DNA of 6,262 nucleotides, taken from an uncultured Rikenellaceae bacterium (GTDB lineage Bacteria > Bacteroidota > Bacteroidia > Bacteroidales > Rikenellaceae). Positions 1 to 5,560 of the stretch are shown here, one piece after another. The stretch lies in NCBI GenBank assembly GCA_949284665.1, contig CASDWR010000162.1:1-6262 (forward strand). Direction: 5' to 3'. Below the pieces are notes generated by a model. That model saw only the letters and a program-made list of their open reading frames with translations. It was not told where the DNA came from and made no database searches. A program made the position numbers and the translations under genes. The first letter of the stretch is position 1; every line of letters begins with the position of its first letter.

Positions 1-309
1 AAATATTTCATTTACGACCATAAAACAACCAATGAATATACAAAGACTCGAATAGATCTATATGCGGATGTCTTGAGAAAAGAGATTGATGAGGTAAATC
101 CGGTACAATGTGTGTGTTTCGGACAAAAAGCGGGACGAGTGTTATATGATACAGGCATTTTGACTGACTACGTTGTTCTGCCGCATTTGTCCGGAACGGC
201 TCGCGGTGCGATCATAAGGAAGTTTCCAGAATTGAAAACAAGAAGTGCTACTGTTGAAAACATTGTCGAATCATATACTAACGAAATAACCCGATTGGTA
301 CAGGAGTAA
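1..309 (+). CDS. C-terminal fragment, possible uracil-DNA-glycosylase-like protein (5' end outside window)
   Basis: The frame is open from the first base to a TAA at 307-309, giving 103 residues, so the gene begins to the left of the window; the internal TTG at 73 is not needed as a start. The fragment contains a segment reading NPVQCVCFGQKAGRVLYDTG, then YVVLPHLSGTARGA. This resembles the late part of uracil-DNA-glycosylase-superfamily folds, where a 'what is known about the name of the object at G-x-x-A' strand is followed by a LPHPSG-type motif that contacts DNA. Here the proline position of HPS is leucine (HLS), so the assignment is tentative and the activity may differ. If it is a member, it would excise or recognise bases in DNA in the cytoplasm. 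The N-terminal catalytic motif lies outside the window. GC content is about 40%, lower than in the housekeeping genes to the right. The next gene starts 48 bases downstream on the same strand. Confidence 0.5.
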   Translation, partial: KYFIYDHKTTNEYTKTRIDLYADVLRKEIDEVNPVQCVCFGQKAGRVLYDTGILTDYVVLPHLSGTARGAIIRKFPELKTRSATVENIVESYTNEITRLVQE

Positions 310-357
310 GCCGAAAATCCTATACAATAGAGTAGGCAATCATTAAATAACATTTTT

Positions 358-561
358 ATGGCTTATTGTTATAAACTGACAGCTCCACGCAGCATGGGTA
401 AAATTCCCAAGGGATTTGTTTTGCAGGTAGCATCATGTTGTACTGCAAGACCAAATTCAGACGAGGTAAGAACTGCACTTATGGCCGCTGGATTTACTGA
501 TCAATCTTCATTAGGGTATTGCAGCTCTGGTAATTGGAAAGTAGAGCAGGTTAAGCTTTGA
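358..561 (+). CDS. Small cysteine-containing protein of unknown function (67 aa)
   Basis: An ATG at 358 opens 67 codons ending in TGA at 559-561. I do not recognise a characterised family. The protein is short and basic near its start (YKLTAPRSMGKIPKGF), has a CC pair at residues 27-28 and a further Cys near residue 54, and ends with SSGNWKVEQVKL. The pattern of hydrophobic residues alternating with turns (KGFVLQVAS, then DEVRTALMAAGFTD) looks like a small folded beta-alpha domain rather than noise. No signal peptide or membrane segment is visible. There is no Shine-Dalgarno, only an A/T-rich stretch before the ATG, which is normal for Bacteroidota. It follows the preceding gene by 48 bases in the same direction and is closed by a strong intrinsic terminator 14 bases after its stop, which supports it being a real transcribed gene. 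Its function is unknown. Confidence 0.6.
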   Translation: MAYCYKLTAPRSMGKIPKGFVLQVASCCTARPNSDEVRTALMAAGFTDQSSLGYCSSGNWKVEQVKL

Positions 562-575
562 TGGGAGGATGTGAT

Positions 576-615
576 AACCCCTCCTTGCCATTTCGGCGAG
601 GAGGGTTCTTTTTTA
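576..615 (+). terminator. Intrinsic terminator after the 67-aa gene
   Basis: The left arm 576-589 pairs with 595-607 around a five-base loop (ATTTC): eleven pairs including one G-T, then a single bulged C and two A-T pairs. It is followed by a T-rich run (CTTTTTT). The orientation fits termination of plus-strand transcription coming from the 358-561 gene. Confidence 0.85.
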
Positions 616-627
616 TTGATGTTGCCA

Positions 628-665
628 AAAGAGGCTCCGGAAATTCCGGAGCCTCTTTGTTTTTC
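628..665. terminator. Bidirectional intrinsic terminator between convergent genes
   Basis: A perfect 13-bp stem (628-640 with 646-658, loop AAATT) has its A/T flanks placed so that a U-run follows on the plus strand (TTTGTTTTT) and a shorter one (TTTT) on the minus strand. It lies 18 bases beyond the stop of the minus-strand nucleoside transporter, so its main job is probably to end that transcript. It also backs up the terminator at 576-615. Confidence 0.85.
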
Positions 666-682
666 CCGAATACGTCGGACTG

Positions 683-1948
683 CTATTTGGCCTCCGGAGT
701 GTGCTTGTACTTGAAGATGAGGGCAAATGCGATCGCCACAATCAGCGCATATGCGGCAAACAGGAACCACGATGTACTCCATCCGGCCGTCTGTGCCAGT
801 GGATCGCTTTGCGAATAAACGAAGTGGTTTACCACGGTCTGCGCTCCGAGCGTGCCGACCGTGGCTCCGATACCGTTGGTCATGATCATAAAGAGTCCTT
901 GTGCACTGGAACGGATGGCTGGATCGGTCTCCTTGTCAACAAAAAGAGAACCCGATATGTTGAAGAAATCGAAAGCCACTCCGTAAACAATCATCGAAAG
1001 GATGAAAAGCCATACTCCGGATCCGGGATTTCCAGCCCCGAAGAAACCAAATCGTAACACCCAGGCCAGCATGGCGATCAACATCACCTTTTTAATGCCG
1101 AACTTGCGCAAAAAGAAGGGGATCAATAAAATACATAATGTCTCGGAAATTTGCGACAGAGATATCAGCGCATTTGCATGGTTGGCGCCGAAAGTGTCGG
1201 CAAATTGGGGAATCGCCTTGAAACTCGTGATGAAAGGGTTGGCAAACCCGTTCGTGATTTGGAGAGAGACGCCCAACAGCATCGAGAAAATAAAAAATAT
1301 GGCCATCTTCTTCTGTTTGAAGAGAGTGAAGGCACGAAGGCCAAGGGCATCGACAACCGACTTCTTTTCTCCCGACGTGTTGATCGGACAGCGCGGCAGG
1401 GTAAATGCATAGAAAGCGAGGGCCAGTCCCAGGACTCCCGATACGAAGAATTGCTTGTATGTGGTTTGGAAGCCTGTAGCATCGACGCAAAGCATTGCAC
1501 AGATAAAACCGATCGTGCCGAATACGCGAATCGGAGGGAATGCCTTGATCGTATCGAGACCTGCTCCGTCGAGGGCCGAATAGGCAACCGAATTGGAGAG
1601 GGCGATGGTAGGCATATAAAAGGCGACGCTGATGGCATAGAGCGGGAAGAGTGTCCCGAACGCTACATCTGGTCCGGCTACCGAACCGTAGTAACCGGCG
1701 GCACCCATGAAACAAGCCGCAATGAAGTGGCAGATACCGAGCAGTTTTTGTGCCGGAATCCAGCGGTCAGCCACGATGCCGATCAAAGCCGGCATGAAAA
1801 GCGATACGATTCCCTGCATGGCATAGAAGATACCGATGTTGGTTGCCAGGTTTACCGATACCAGATAGCTGCCCATAGAGGTCAGGTAGGCTCCCCACAC
1901 GGCGTATTGCAGGAAATTCATAACGATAAGACGAAGTTTTACATACAT
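683..1948 (-). CDS. nupG: Nucleoside:H+ symporter, NupG/XapB family (MFS)
   Basis: This 421-residue polytopic inner-membrane protein belongs to the nucleoside:proton symporter branch of the major facilitator superfamily, importing nucleosides with the proton gradient. The signature is residues 322-340, YGVAFDFFNISGSLFVDKE, followed by PAIRSSAQGLFMIMTNG, which closely matches the corresponding stretch of E. coli NupG. An MFS motif-A-like loop (ADRWIPAQK) lies at 60-68, between TM2 and TM3. I see about twelve hydrophobic segments, with a hydrophilic central loop around 185-215 (GEKKSVVD, FKQKK), as expected for a 6+6 MFS fold; the length is normal. The start is the ATG at 1948, giving MYVKLRLIVMNFLQYAVWG, the family's usual N-terminus running straight into TM1. 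There is no Shine-Dalgarno; a TAnnTTTG box lies 55-62 bases upstream. Monocistronic: terminator at one end, divergent promoter region at the other. The exact substrate (purine or pyrimidine nucleoside, or xanthosine) cannot be read from the sequence. Confidence 0.93.
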   Translation of the reverse strand: MYVKLRLIVMNFLQYAVWGAYLTSMGSYLVSVNLATNIGIFYAMQGIVSLFMPALIGIVADRWIPAQKLLGICHFIAACFMGAAGYYGSVAGPDVAFGTLFPLYAISVAFYMPTIALSNSVAYSALDGAGLDTIKAFPPIRVFGTIGFICAMLCVDATGFQTTYKQFFVSGVLGLALAFYAFTLPRCPINTSGEKKSVVDALGLRAFTLFKQKKMAIFFIFSMLLGVSLQITNGFANPFITSFKAIPQFADTFGANHANALISLSQISETLCILLIPFFLRKFGIKKVMLIAMLAWVLRFGFFGAGNPGSGVWLFILSMIVYGVAFDFFNISGSLFVDKETDPAIRSSAQGLFMIMTNGIGATVGTLGAQTVVNHFVYSQSDPLAQTAGWSTSWFLFAAYALIVAIAFALIFKYKHTPEAK

Positions 1949-2002
1949 AGGTTGTTATGGTTTTTGTGTGTTATCCGTATTGACTCGTTTTCGGTTTAAT
2001 TG

Positions 2003-2010
2003 CAAATGTA
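2003..2010 (-). promoter_or_regulatory. Candidate -7 box for the nucleoside transporter
   Basis: Read on the minus strand this is TACATTTG, an exact match to the Bacteroidota -7 consensus TAnnTTTG, placing transcription start near 1996 and leaving a leader of about 45-50 bases. No TTG is found at the usual -33 spacing, so the promoter may be weak or need an activator. Confidence 0.5.
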
Positions 2011-2042
2011 CTGTTTTTTTATGATTTATCCTCTCTGTTCCG

Positions 2043-2076
2043 CAATTAATTGGGAAAGTCGTGCGATAATTTTATC
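2043..2076. promoter_or_regulatory. Pair of short palindromes in the divergent promoter region (possible operators)
   Basis: CAATTAATTG at 2043-2052 is a perfect 10-base palindrome. GATAA-TT-TTATC at 2065-2076 is an inverted repeat with 5-base arms. Both lie between the two divergent -7 boxes, and the second covers the region where a -33 element for the plus-strand promoter would sit. They could bind a repressor or metal sensor, but short palindromes in A/T-rich DNA also arise by chance. Confidence 0.25.
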
Positions 2077-2086
2077 ATGAAAACCT

Positions 2087-2094
2087 TACCTTTG
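2087..2094 (+). promoter_or_regulatory. Candidate -7 box for the Cys-rich ORF and zinc exporter
   Basis: TACCTTTG matches TAnnTTTG. Transcription would begin near 2100, only about a dozen bases before the ATG at 2112, so the Shine-Dalgarno AAGGAG would lie at the very 5' end of the message. No TTG occurs at normal -33 spacing; the inverted repeat at 2065-2076 occupies that place, hinting at regulated rather than constitutive use. Confidence 0.5.
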
Positions 2095-2111
2095 TCCAAA
2101 AAGGAGAGTGG

Positions 2112-2225
2112 ATGGTGCAGAATGGGTGTACTTGTGATTTTGGACCGTGTTCTCTTTGCGCTCCCACAGGAGAAATTTGCGAACCGTCCGAATGCGGAGA
2201 CAGTGACATAAGTGTAATCTTTTAA
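2112..2225 (+). CDS. Candidate Cys-rich acidic micro-protein (37 aa) upstream of the zinc exporter
   Basis: An ATG at 2112, preceded by a clear Shine-Dalgarno (AAGGAG at 2101-2106, five bases before the ATG), opens 37 codons ending in TAA at 2223-2225. Cysteines fall at residues 6, 8, 13, 16, 23 and 28, in a CxC-x4-CxxC-x6-C-x4-C arrangement. There are six acidic residues and no Lys, Arg or His, so the peptide is strongly acidic. There is no signal peptide or hydrophobic segment. Six cysteines in 37 residues with CxC and CxxC pairs is the kind of composition seen in metallothionein-like or other soft-metal-binding peptides, but I recognise no named family. It lies just after a TAnnTTTG box and ends 19 bases before the zinc transporter start in another frame, so both are probably on one transcript. 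It could bind metal directly, or act as a leader peptide whose translation controls the transporter. It could also be a chance ORF; conservation would decide. Confidence 0.5.
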   Translation: MVQNGCTCDFGPCSLCAPTGEICEPSECGDSDISVIF

Positions 2226-2244
2226 GAATAACAGACGAAAAGCT

Positions 2245-3249
2245 ATGGGAAGAAAAGAGGGGATCCCTGAAACACCTGACACTGCATTTTCGCAGCATCG
2301 GTTGTCGGATGATTCCGACAGACGGCATCGACATTCCGGACACGATCATTCTCATGCGCAACTTCATGGCCATACTCATGCGATCGATCATCTGAACAGA
2401 GCCTTCGGAGTTGGGATTTTGCTTAATGTGGCTTATGTTGCCGCCGAACTTTTCGCCGGTTTTCGGATCGATTCGATGGCTTTGATATCGGATGCGGGGC
2501 ATAACTTGAGCGATGTGGTGAGTCTGGTGCTTTCGATGCTTGCGTTCCGGTTGATGTCGGTAAAACCCAATTCGAGGTTTACCTATGGCTATAAGAAAAG
2601 TACGGTCCTGGTGTCTTTGCTCAATGCCTGTATCCTGCTGGTGGCCGTGGGATTGATCGTAGCCGAAAGTGTCGTGAAGTTGAAGGAGCCTCGTCCCATA
2701 GAGGGCGATGCGATTGCCTGGGTGGCCGGTGTGGGGATTGCGGTCAATGCTTTTACTGCATGGCTTTTCATGAAAGATCGGAAACGCGATCTTAATGTAC
2801 GCGGTGCTTTTCTGCATATGGTCGCCGATGCTTTGGTCTCTGTCGGAGTGGTTGTCTCGGGAATTGTAATCGGTTTTACGGGCTGGTATTTGCTTGACCC
2901 GATCATCGGACTGCTTGTTGCCGTCGTGATTCTGGTTTCGACGGCGAGTCTGTTGCTCGACAGCCTCCGTCTTTCATTGGATGGCGTTCCCGCAGGTTGC
3001 GATCCCGACCGACTTCGGCGGGAAATAATGACACGCATTCCGGAAGTGAAAGACCTTCATCACATTCATGTATGGGCGATCAGTACAACCGAGAATGCTT
3101 TGACTGCTCATGTGGTTACGGAAGACGGCGAGATGGAGTACGACATCAAGTGTCGTGTGAAAAAGCTGCTCTCGGATGAGGGGATCACCCATGCGACATT
3201 GGAGTTCGAACGTCCGGGGGAGAACTGTACCTCTTGCAATTGTCTCTGA
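2245..3249 (+). CDS. czcD: Cation diffusion facilitator, CzcD/ZitB-type Zn2+/H+ antiporter
   Basis: This 334-residue inner-membrane cation diffusion facilitator exports Zn2+ (possibly also Co2+ or Cd2+) from the cytoplasm in exchange for protons. The transport-site residues are visible as two HxxxD pairs: H86/D90 in TM2 (SDAGHNLSD) and H191/D195 in TM5 (HMVADALVS). This HD-HD set is typical of zinc-selective members. Six hydrophobic segments span roughly 52-72, 78-103, 120-142, 155-175, 188-212 and 216-238. A cytoplasmic ferredoxin-like C-terminal domain follows (about 245-325, including VKDLHHIHVWAIS). The N-terminus is His-rich (ten His between 18 and 49), and the protein ends in a Cys cluster at 328, 331 and 333 (CTSCNC). 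The start is the ATG at 2245; no Shine-Dalgarno precedes it, but the Cys-rich ORF ends 19 bases upstream, so translation may be coupled. The family call is secure; the metal range is inferred. Confidence 0.94.
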   Translation: MGRKEGIPETPDTAFSQHRLSDDSDRRHRHSGHDHSHAQLHGHTHAIDHLNRAFGVGILLNVAYVAAELFAGFRIDSMALISDAGHNLSDVVSLVLSMLAFRLMSVKPNSRFTYGYKKSTVLVSLLNACILLVAVGLIVAESVVKLKEPRPIEGDAIAWVAGVGIAVNAFTAWLFMKDRKRDLNVRGAFLHMVADALVSVGVVVSGIVIGFTGWYLLDPIIGLLVAVVILVSTASLLLDSLRLSLDGVPAGCDPDRLRREIMTRIPEVKDLHHIHVWAISTTENALTAHVVTEDGEMEYDIKCRVKKLLSDEGITHATLEFERPGENCTSCNCL

Positions 3250-3472
3250 CATCTATTTCTCCACGATCTTGGGAAAATGAGAATCAATTGAAGAGAAAAT
3301 CATTCTGGCAATGACTCCTTTCCCGTCGACATGGACGGAGTGCACACGACTTATCGAATCAGGCGGTGAGTTGTTTGAATGGTTTGATAGGGAGAGGTGC
3401 CGGGAAGGCATTGCCTGGAGAAAAAGATGGATATTTGCCGACGACTGGGGCGGGGAATGGTGAGTCATGGAA
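3250..3472. other. Intergenic stretch without a convincing gene
   Basis: I find no gene I can support here. A plus-strand ORF of 50 codons (3311-3463) has six Trp codons, AGA/AGG arginine codons and no Shine-Dalgarno. A minus-strand ORF of 77 codons (3486-3253) is Ser/His/Pro-rich, begins inside the terminator stem and resembles no family I know. Short coding-like pieces in several minus-strand frames could be remains of a decayed gene, but this is not demonstrable by eye. Confidence 0.5.
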
Positions 3473-3513
3473 AATACAAAAGGCATCCCATGGGTGGAGA
3501 TGCCTTTTGTATT
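3473..3513. terminator. Bidirectional intrinsic terminator for the ribosomal-protein operon
   Basis: A perfect 15-bp inverted repeat (3473-3487 with 3499-3513, 11-base loop) starts 17 bases beyond the stop of the DUF4295 gene. Read on the minus strand, the second arm ends in CCTTTTGTATTTTCC, a U-rich tail suitable for ending the rpmB-rpmG-DUF4295 transcript. The symmetric A/T-rich arms (TTTTGTATTA on the plus strand) can also stop readthrough from the zinc exporter. Confidence 0.85.
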
Positions 3514-3529
3514 AAGAGGTCACAGATGT

Positions 3530-3685
3530 TTATTTCTTTTCGAAGAAATCTTTGATCTGATCGGTGAGGATAACGCCTTCCTTGAACATATAGGCTCCCG
3601 TTTTTTCCGATTTGACCATCTTAATGCATTTCGTAAAGTTCTTACCCGAACCCGTTTTCAGCGTTGCTACTACTTTCTTTGCCAT
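3530..3685 (-). CDS. DUF4295-type small ribosome-cluster protein (51 aa)
   Basis: ATG at 3685-3683, stop TAA at 3532-3530. The 51-residue basic protein begins MAKKVVATLKTGSGKNFTKC, continues with an IKMVKSEKTGAYMFKEG segment and ends in DQIKDFFEKK. It matches the short Bacteroidota-specific family annotated as DUF4295, which is regularly encoded directly after rpmG. Its function is not established; its size, Lys-rich composition and fixed place in a ribosomal-protein operon suggest a ribosome-associated role, but that is inference. The start lies 12 bases after the rpmG stop, so the two are cotranscribed. There is no Shine-Dalgarno. It is the last gene of the operon, with a terminator shortly after its stop. 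Confidence 0.88.
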   Translation of the reverse strand: MAKKVVATLKTGSGKNFTKCIKMVKSEKTGAYMFKEGVILTDQIKDFFEKK

Positions 3686-3697
3686 GACTCGAAGATG

Positions 3698-3886
3698 TTA
3701 TTTGATTTCTCTGTGAACGGTCACTCTTTTCAGATAAGGGTTGTATTTTTTACGTTCCATTCTGTCCGGAGTGTTTTTTTTGTTTTTCGTGGTGATATAC
3801 CGCGACATTCCCGGCACACCGCTCTCTTTTTGTTCGGTACATTCGAGAATGACCTGAACTCTGTTGCCTTTGCCTTTTTTTGCCAT
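3698..3886 (-). CDS. rpmG: 50S ribosomal protein L33
   Basis: This 62-residue L33 sits on the large subunit near the tRNA exit site. The family is evident from the N-terminal [17 protein letters not shown], the [15 protein letters not shown] segment and the C-terminal [19 protein letters not shown]. Only one Cys is present (residue 16), so the two CxxC zinc-ribbon pairs of the zinc-binding L33 form are missing; this is the zinc-independent type, which is the less common paralogue to be regulated by zinc starvation. Length is slightly above the 49-55 residues of many L33s because of an insertion near KESGVPGM, common in Bacteroidota. It starts 16 bases after the rpmB stop and ends 12 bases before the DUF4295 gene, in one operon driven by the promoter at 4180-4209. 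Confidence 0.96.
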   Translation of the reverse strand: MAKKGKGNRVQVILECTEQKESGVPGMSRYITTKNKKNTPDRMERKKYNPYLKRVTVHREIK

Positions 3887-3902
3887 GTTTCGATTAGGTT
3901 AA

Positions 3903-4136
3903 TTAGTAGATGTTTTTGGGAGCTTTGGCTTCTTTCAGAGCTGCAGCGAGACCCTTCTTGTTGATGGTTTTGATTCCGGCGGCGGTTACCTTCAAAGTAA
4001 TCCATCGATTTTCCGCCTCGCACCAGAAACGCTTGGTTTTCAGGTTGGGATTGAATTTGCGTTTGGTGCGCCTGTTGGAGTGGGAAACATTGTTGCCCAC
4101 CATTGCAGTTTTTCCTGTAATTTCGCAAACTTTCAT
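3903..4136 (-). CDS. rpmB: 50S ribosomal protein L28
   Basis: This 77-residue L28 is a structural protein of the large ribosomal subunit. Hallmarks are the N-terminal [20 protein letters not shown], the strongly basic [18 protein letters not shown] stretch, and the C-terminal [19 protein letters not shown]. Length and motifs are those of a complete, ordinary L28. It is the first gene of a three-gene operon with rpmG and the DUF4295 gene. The ATG at 4136 is supported by the family's invariant beginning. No Shine-Dalgarno precedes it. A near-ideal Bacteroidota promoter lies about 45 bases upstream in the gap after cinA, so the operon can be transcribed independently of cinA. Confidence 0.97.
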   Translation of the reverse strand: MKVCEITGKTAMVGNNVSHSNRRTKRKFNPNLKTKRFWCEAENRWITLKVTAAGIKTINKKGLAAALKEAKAPKNIY

Positions 4137-4161
4137 GGGTTTGTACTATTAAATTTGTCTA

Positions 4162-4175
4162 CCCTGACAATAGGG
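4162..4175 (-). other. Small hairpin in the rpmB leader
   Basis: CCCT at 4162-4165 and AGGG at 4172-4175 form a 4-bp stem with a 6-base loop, located in the first few nucleotides of the predicted rpmB mRNA. It is too short to claim as a ribosomal-protein autoregulatory leader; noted because of its position. Confidence 0.2.
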
Positions 4176-4179
4176 CGTG

Positions 4180-4209
4180 CAAATATACGCCATTTTTCCC
4201 AAATCGCAA
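4180..4209 (-). promoter_or_regulatory. Promoter of the rpmB-rpmG-DUF4295 operon
   Basis: On the minus strand, TTG (4209-4207), 19 bases, then TATATTTG (4187-4180). This matches the Bacteroidota consensus TTG-N(about 19-21)-TAnnTTTG in both elements and in spacing. Start of transcription is expected near 4173, leaving a leader of about 37 bases before the rpmB ATG at 4136. It is the best promoter in the window, in keeping with a ribosomal-protein operon. Confidence 0.8.
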
Positions 4210-4264
4210 AACCTTCCGTAAAGGAATTGTCCCAATTTGTGAGGTTGGACGTTTGCCGGATGGG

Positions 4265-5527
4265 TCAATGTCCGGTAAAGGGTTCGAGCCGATCGATGAG
4301 CAGCAGACGTAACAGATTGACAGCTGATGCAGTGGCACGGTCGATATTCTGAGCACGAAGACGTCCGTATGTCATTTTGTATGCAAAGACACCTTGCGGG
4401 CCGGCAACGGCAATCCATACTGTTCCCACGGGTTTTTCTTCGCTTCCTCCGCCAGGTCCGGCAATTCCGGTTGTCGCCAGAGCATAGTCGGTATCGTACA
4501 GTTTCCGGACCCCTTCGGCCATCTCTTCGGCTACGGTACGACTGACGGCCCCGAAACAGGCCAGCGCATCTGCACGTACTCCCAATATCCGTTTCTTGAT
4601 TTCGTTGTCGTATGCGATTACGCCGCCTTTGAAATATTCCGATGCGCCTGCCATGGACGTAAAGCGGGCGCTCAAGGCTCCGCCGGTACAGGATTCCGCA
4701 ATTGCGAGCGTTGCTTTTCGTTCGGTGAGCAACCTGGCGGTGACCGAAGCAACCGTCTCATCTCCGAATCCGATAAAATAGGAGGGGATAATTTTTTGCA
4801 GCATCTCGAATCGGCGGTCGATCTCCATGTGAGCCTGTTCGGCTTCTACATCGTATGCCGACAATCGTAACCGGATTTGTGATGGACTCGGCAAATAGGC
4901 CAGATGCAACCAGTCGGGGAGAGTGTTCTCCCATTCGGCGATGGAGGCGGCCAATACTGACTCGGCAAGTCCGAAAGTGATGGCTGTTTTATGGACATTG
5001 GCATGCAGCTGGAAATGGTGCATGAGTTTCGGCAGCACGCTTTCTCGCATCAGGGCTTCCATCTCGAATGGAACCCCTGGCAGAGATACTAGTACCTTCC
5101 CGTCCTGTTCGAACCACATGCCGGGAGCCGTGCCGTTTTGATTCGGAAGTACGGTGCAGCATTCCGGGACGAGTGCTTGGGACTGGTTCAGTTCATTGAA
5201 TTCGATCCCCCTCTTTTCGAGCATGGTACGAACCGCATCGAAGGTCGGTTGATGACGTACAAGTGCACAGCCGAACCGTTCGGCCAGTGTGTGTTTGGTG
5301 ATGTCGTCTTTCGTGGGGCCCAGACCTCCGGTAAGCAGGACGATATCGCAGAGCCGCATGTTTTCGTCGATCGCGGCGAGGATCTCCTCTTTTCGGTCTC
5401 CGACGGTCATTTTACGCAATACGGAGATACCGACTTCGTCGAGACGCGCGGAAATCCACGCCGAGTTGGTGTCAACGATCTGTCCGATGAGGATTTCATC
5501 GCCGATCGTAAGAATGGCTGCTTGCAT
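4265..5527 (-). CDS. cinA: CinA: MoaB-like domain fused to nicotinamide-nucleotide amidase (PncC)
   Basis: This 420-residue cytoplasmic two-domain protein is of full family length. The N-terminal half (about 1-170) is a molybdopterin-binding-like (MoaB/MogA fold) CinA domain, opening with AILTIGDEILIGQIVDTNSAW and carrying LLTGGLGPTKDDITK at 64-78 and LVSLPGVPFEMEALM at 146-160; in characterised homologues this half hydrolyses ADP-ribose-type pyrophosphates. The C-terminal half (about 255-415) is the PncC domain, which deamidates nicotinamide mononucleotide to nicotinic acid mononucleotide for NAD salvage. Its markers are AESCTGGALSARFTSMAG (277-294), the KGGVIAYDNEIKKRILGV stretch (300-317) and TTGIAGPGGGSEEKPVGTVW (352-371). 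The ATG at 5527 fits the family's N-terminus; upstream is only pyrimidine-rich sequence. It lies 33 bases after the PyrD-like gene on the same strand, so the two are probably cotranscribed. The 'competence/damage-inducible' label is historical. Confidence 0.96.
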   Translation of the reverse strand: MQAAILTIGDEILIGQIVDTNSAWISARLDEVGISVLRKMTVGDRKEEILAAIDENMRLCDIVLLTGGLGPTKDDITKHTLAERFGCALVRHQPTFDAVRTMLEKRGIEFNELNQSQALVPECCTVLPNQNGTAPGMWFEQDGKVLVSLPGVPFEMEALMRESVLPKLMHHFQLHANVHKTAITFGLAESVLAASIAEWENTLPDWLHLAYLPSPSQIRLRLSAYDVEAEQAHMEIDRRFEMLQKIIPSYFIGFGDETVASVTARLLTERKATLAIAESCTGGALSARFTSMAGASEYFKGGVIAYDNEIKKRILGVRADALACFGAVSRTVAEEMAEGVRKLYDTDYALATTGIAGPGGGSEEKPVGTVWIAVAGPQGVFAYKMTYGRLRAQNIDRATASAVNLLRLLLIDRLEPFTGH

Positions 5528-5560
5528 GGAAAGAGAAATTATAGGGTGAAGACAATCGGT

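Noticed and set aside
576..665. The two hairpins considered as a repeat or CRISPR-like element
   Set aside because: The stems differ in sequence and each has a U-run; they are ordinary terminators of convergent genes.
1151..1999. Plus-strand ORF of 282 codons opposite the nucleoside transporter
   Set aside because: Antisense to the MFS gene; charged, repetitive Arg/Glu/Asp composition typical of the complement of hydrophobic codons, with no recognisable motif.
1949..2111. Riboswitch or structured RNA upstream of the transporter genes
   Set aside because: Predicted leaders are very short (about 12 and 50 bases), leaving no room for a known aptamer; no conserved core seen.
2086..2817. Minus-strand ORF of 243 codons opposite the zinc transporter
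   Set aside because: It lies antisense to a clear CDF transporter with all family motifs; the translation is rich in His, Arg and Gln as expected for a shadow frame and shows no domain.
3253..3486. Minus-strand ORF of 77 codons after the ribosomal operon
   Set aside because: It starts inside the terminator stem, is Ser/His/Pro-rich, and has no ribosome-binding or promoter signal.
3467..3964. Plus-strand ORF of 165 codons across the ribosomal genes
   Set aside because: Antisense to rpmG, DUF4295 and part of rpmB; Phe-rich translation is the complement of Lys codons (AAA/AAG).
4210..4264. Terminator between cinA and rpmB
   Set aside because: Only weak 4-5 bp stems (for example CCGGA/TCCGG) without a T-run; not enough to call, and readthrough into rpmB is possible.
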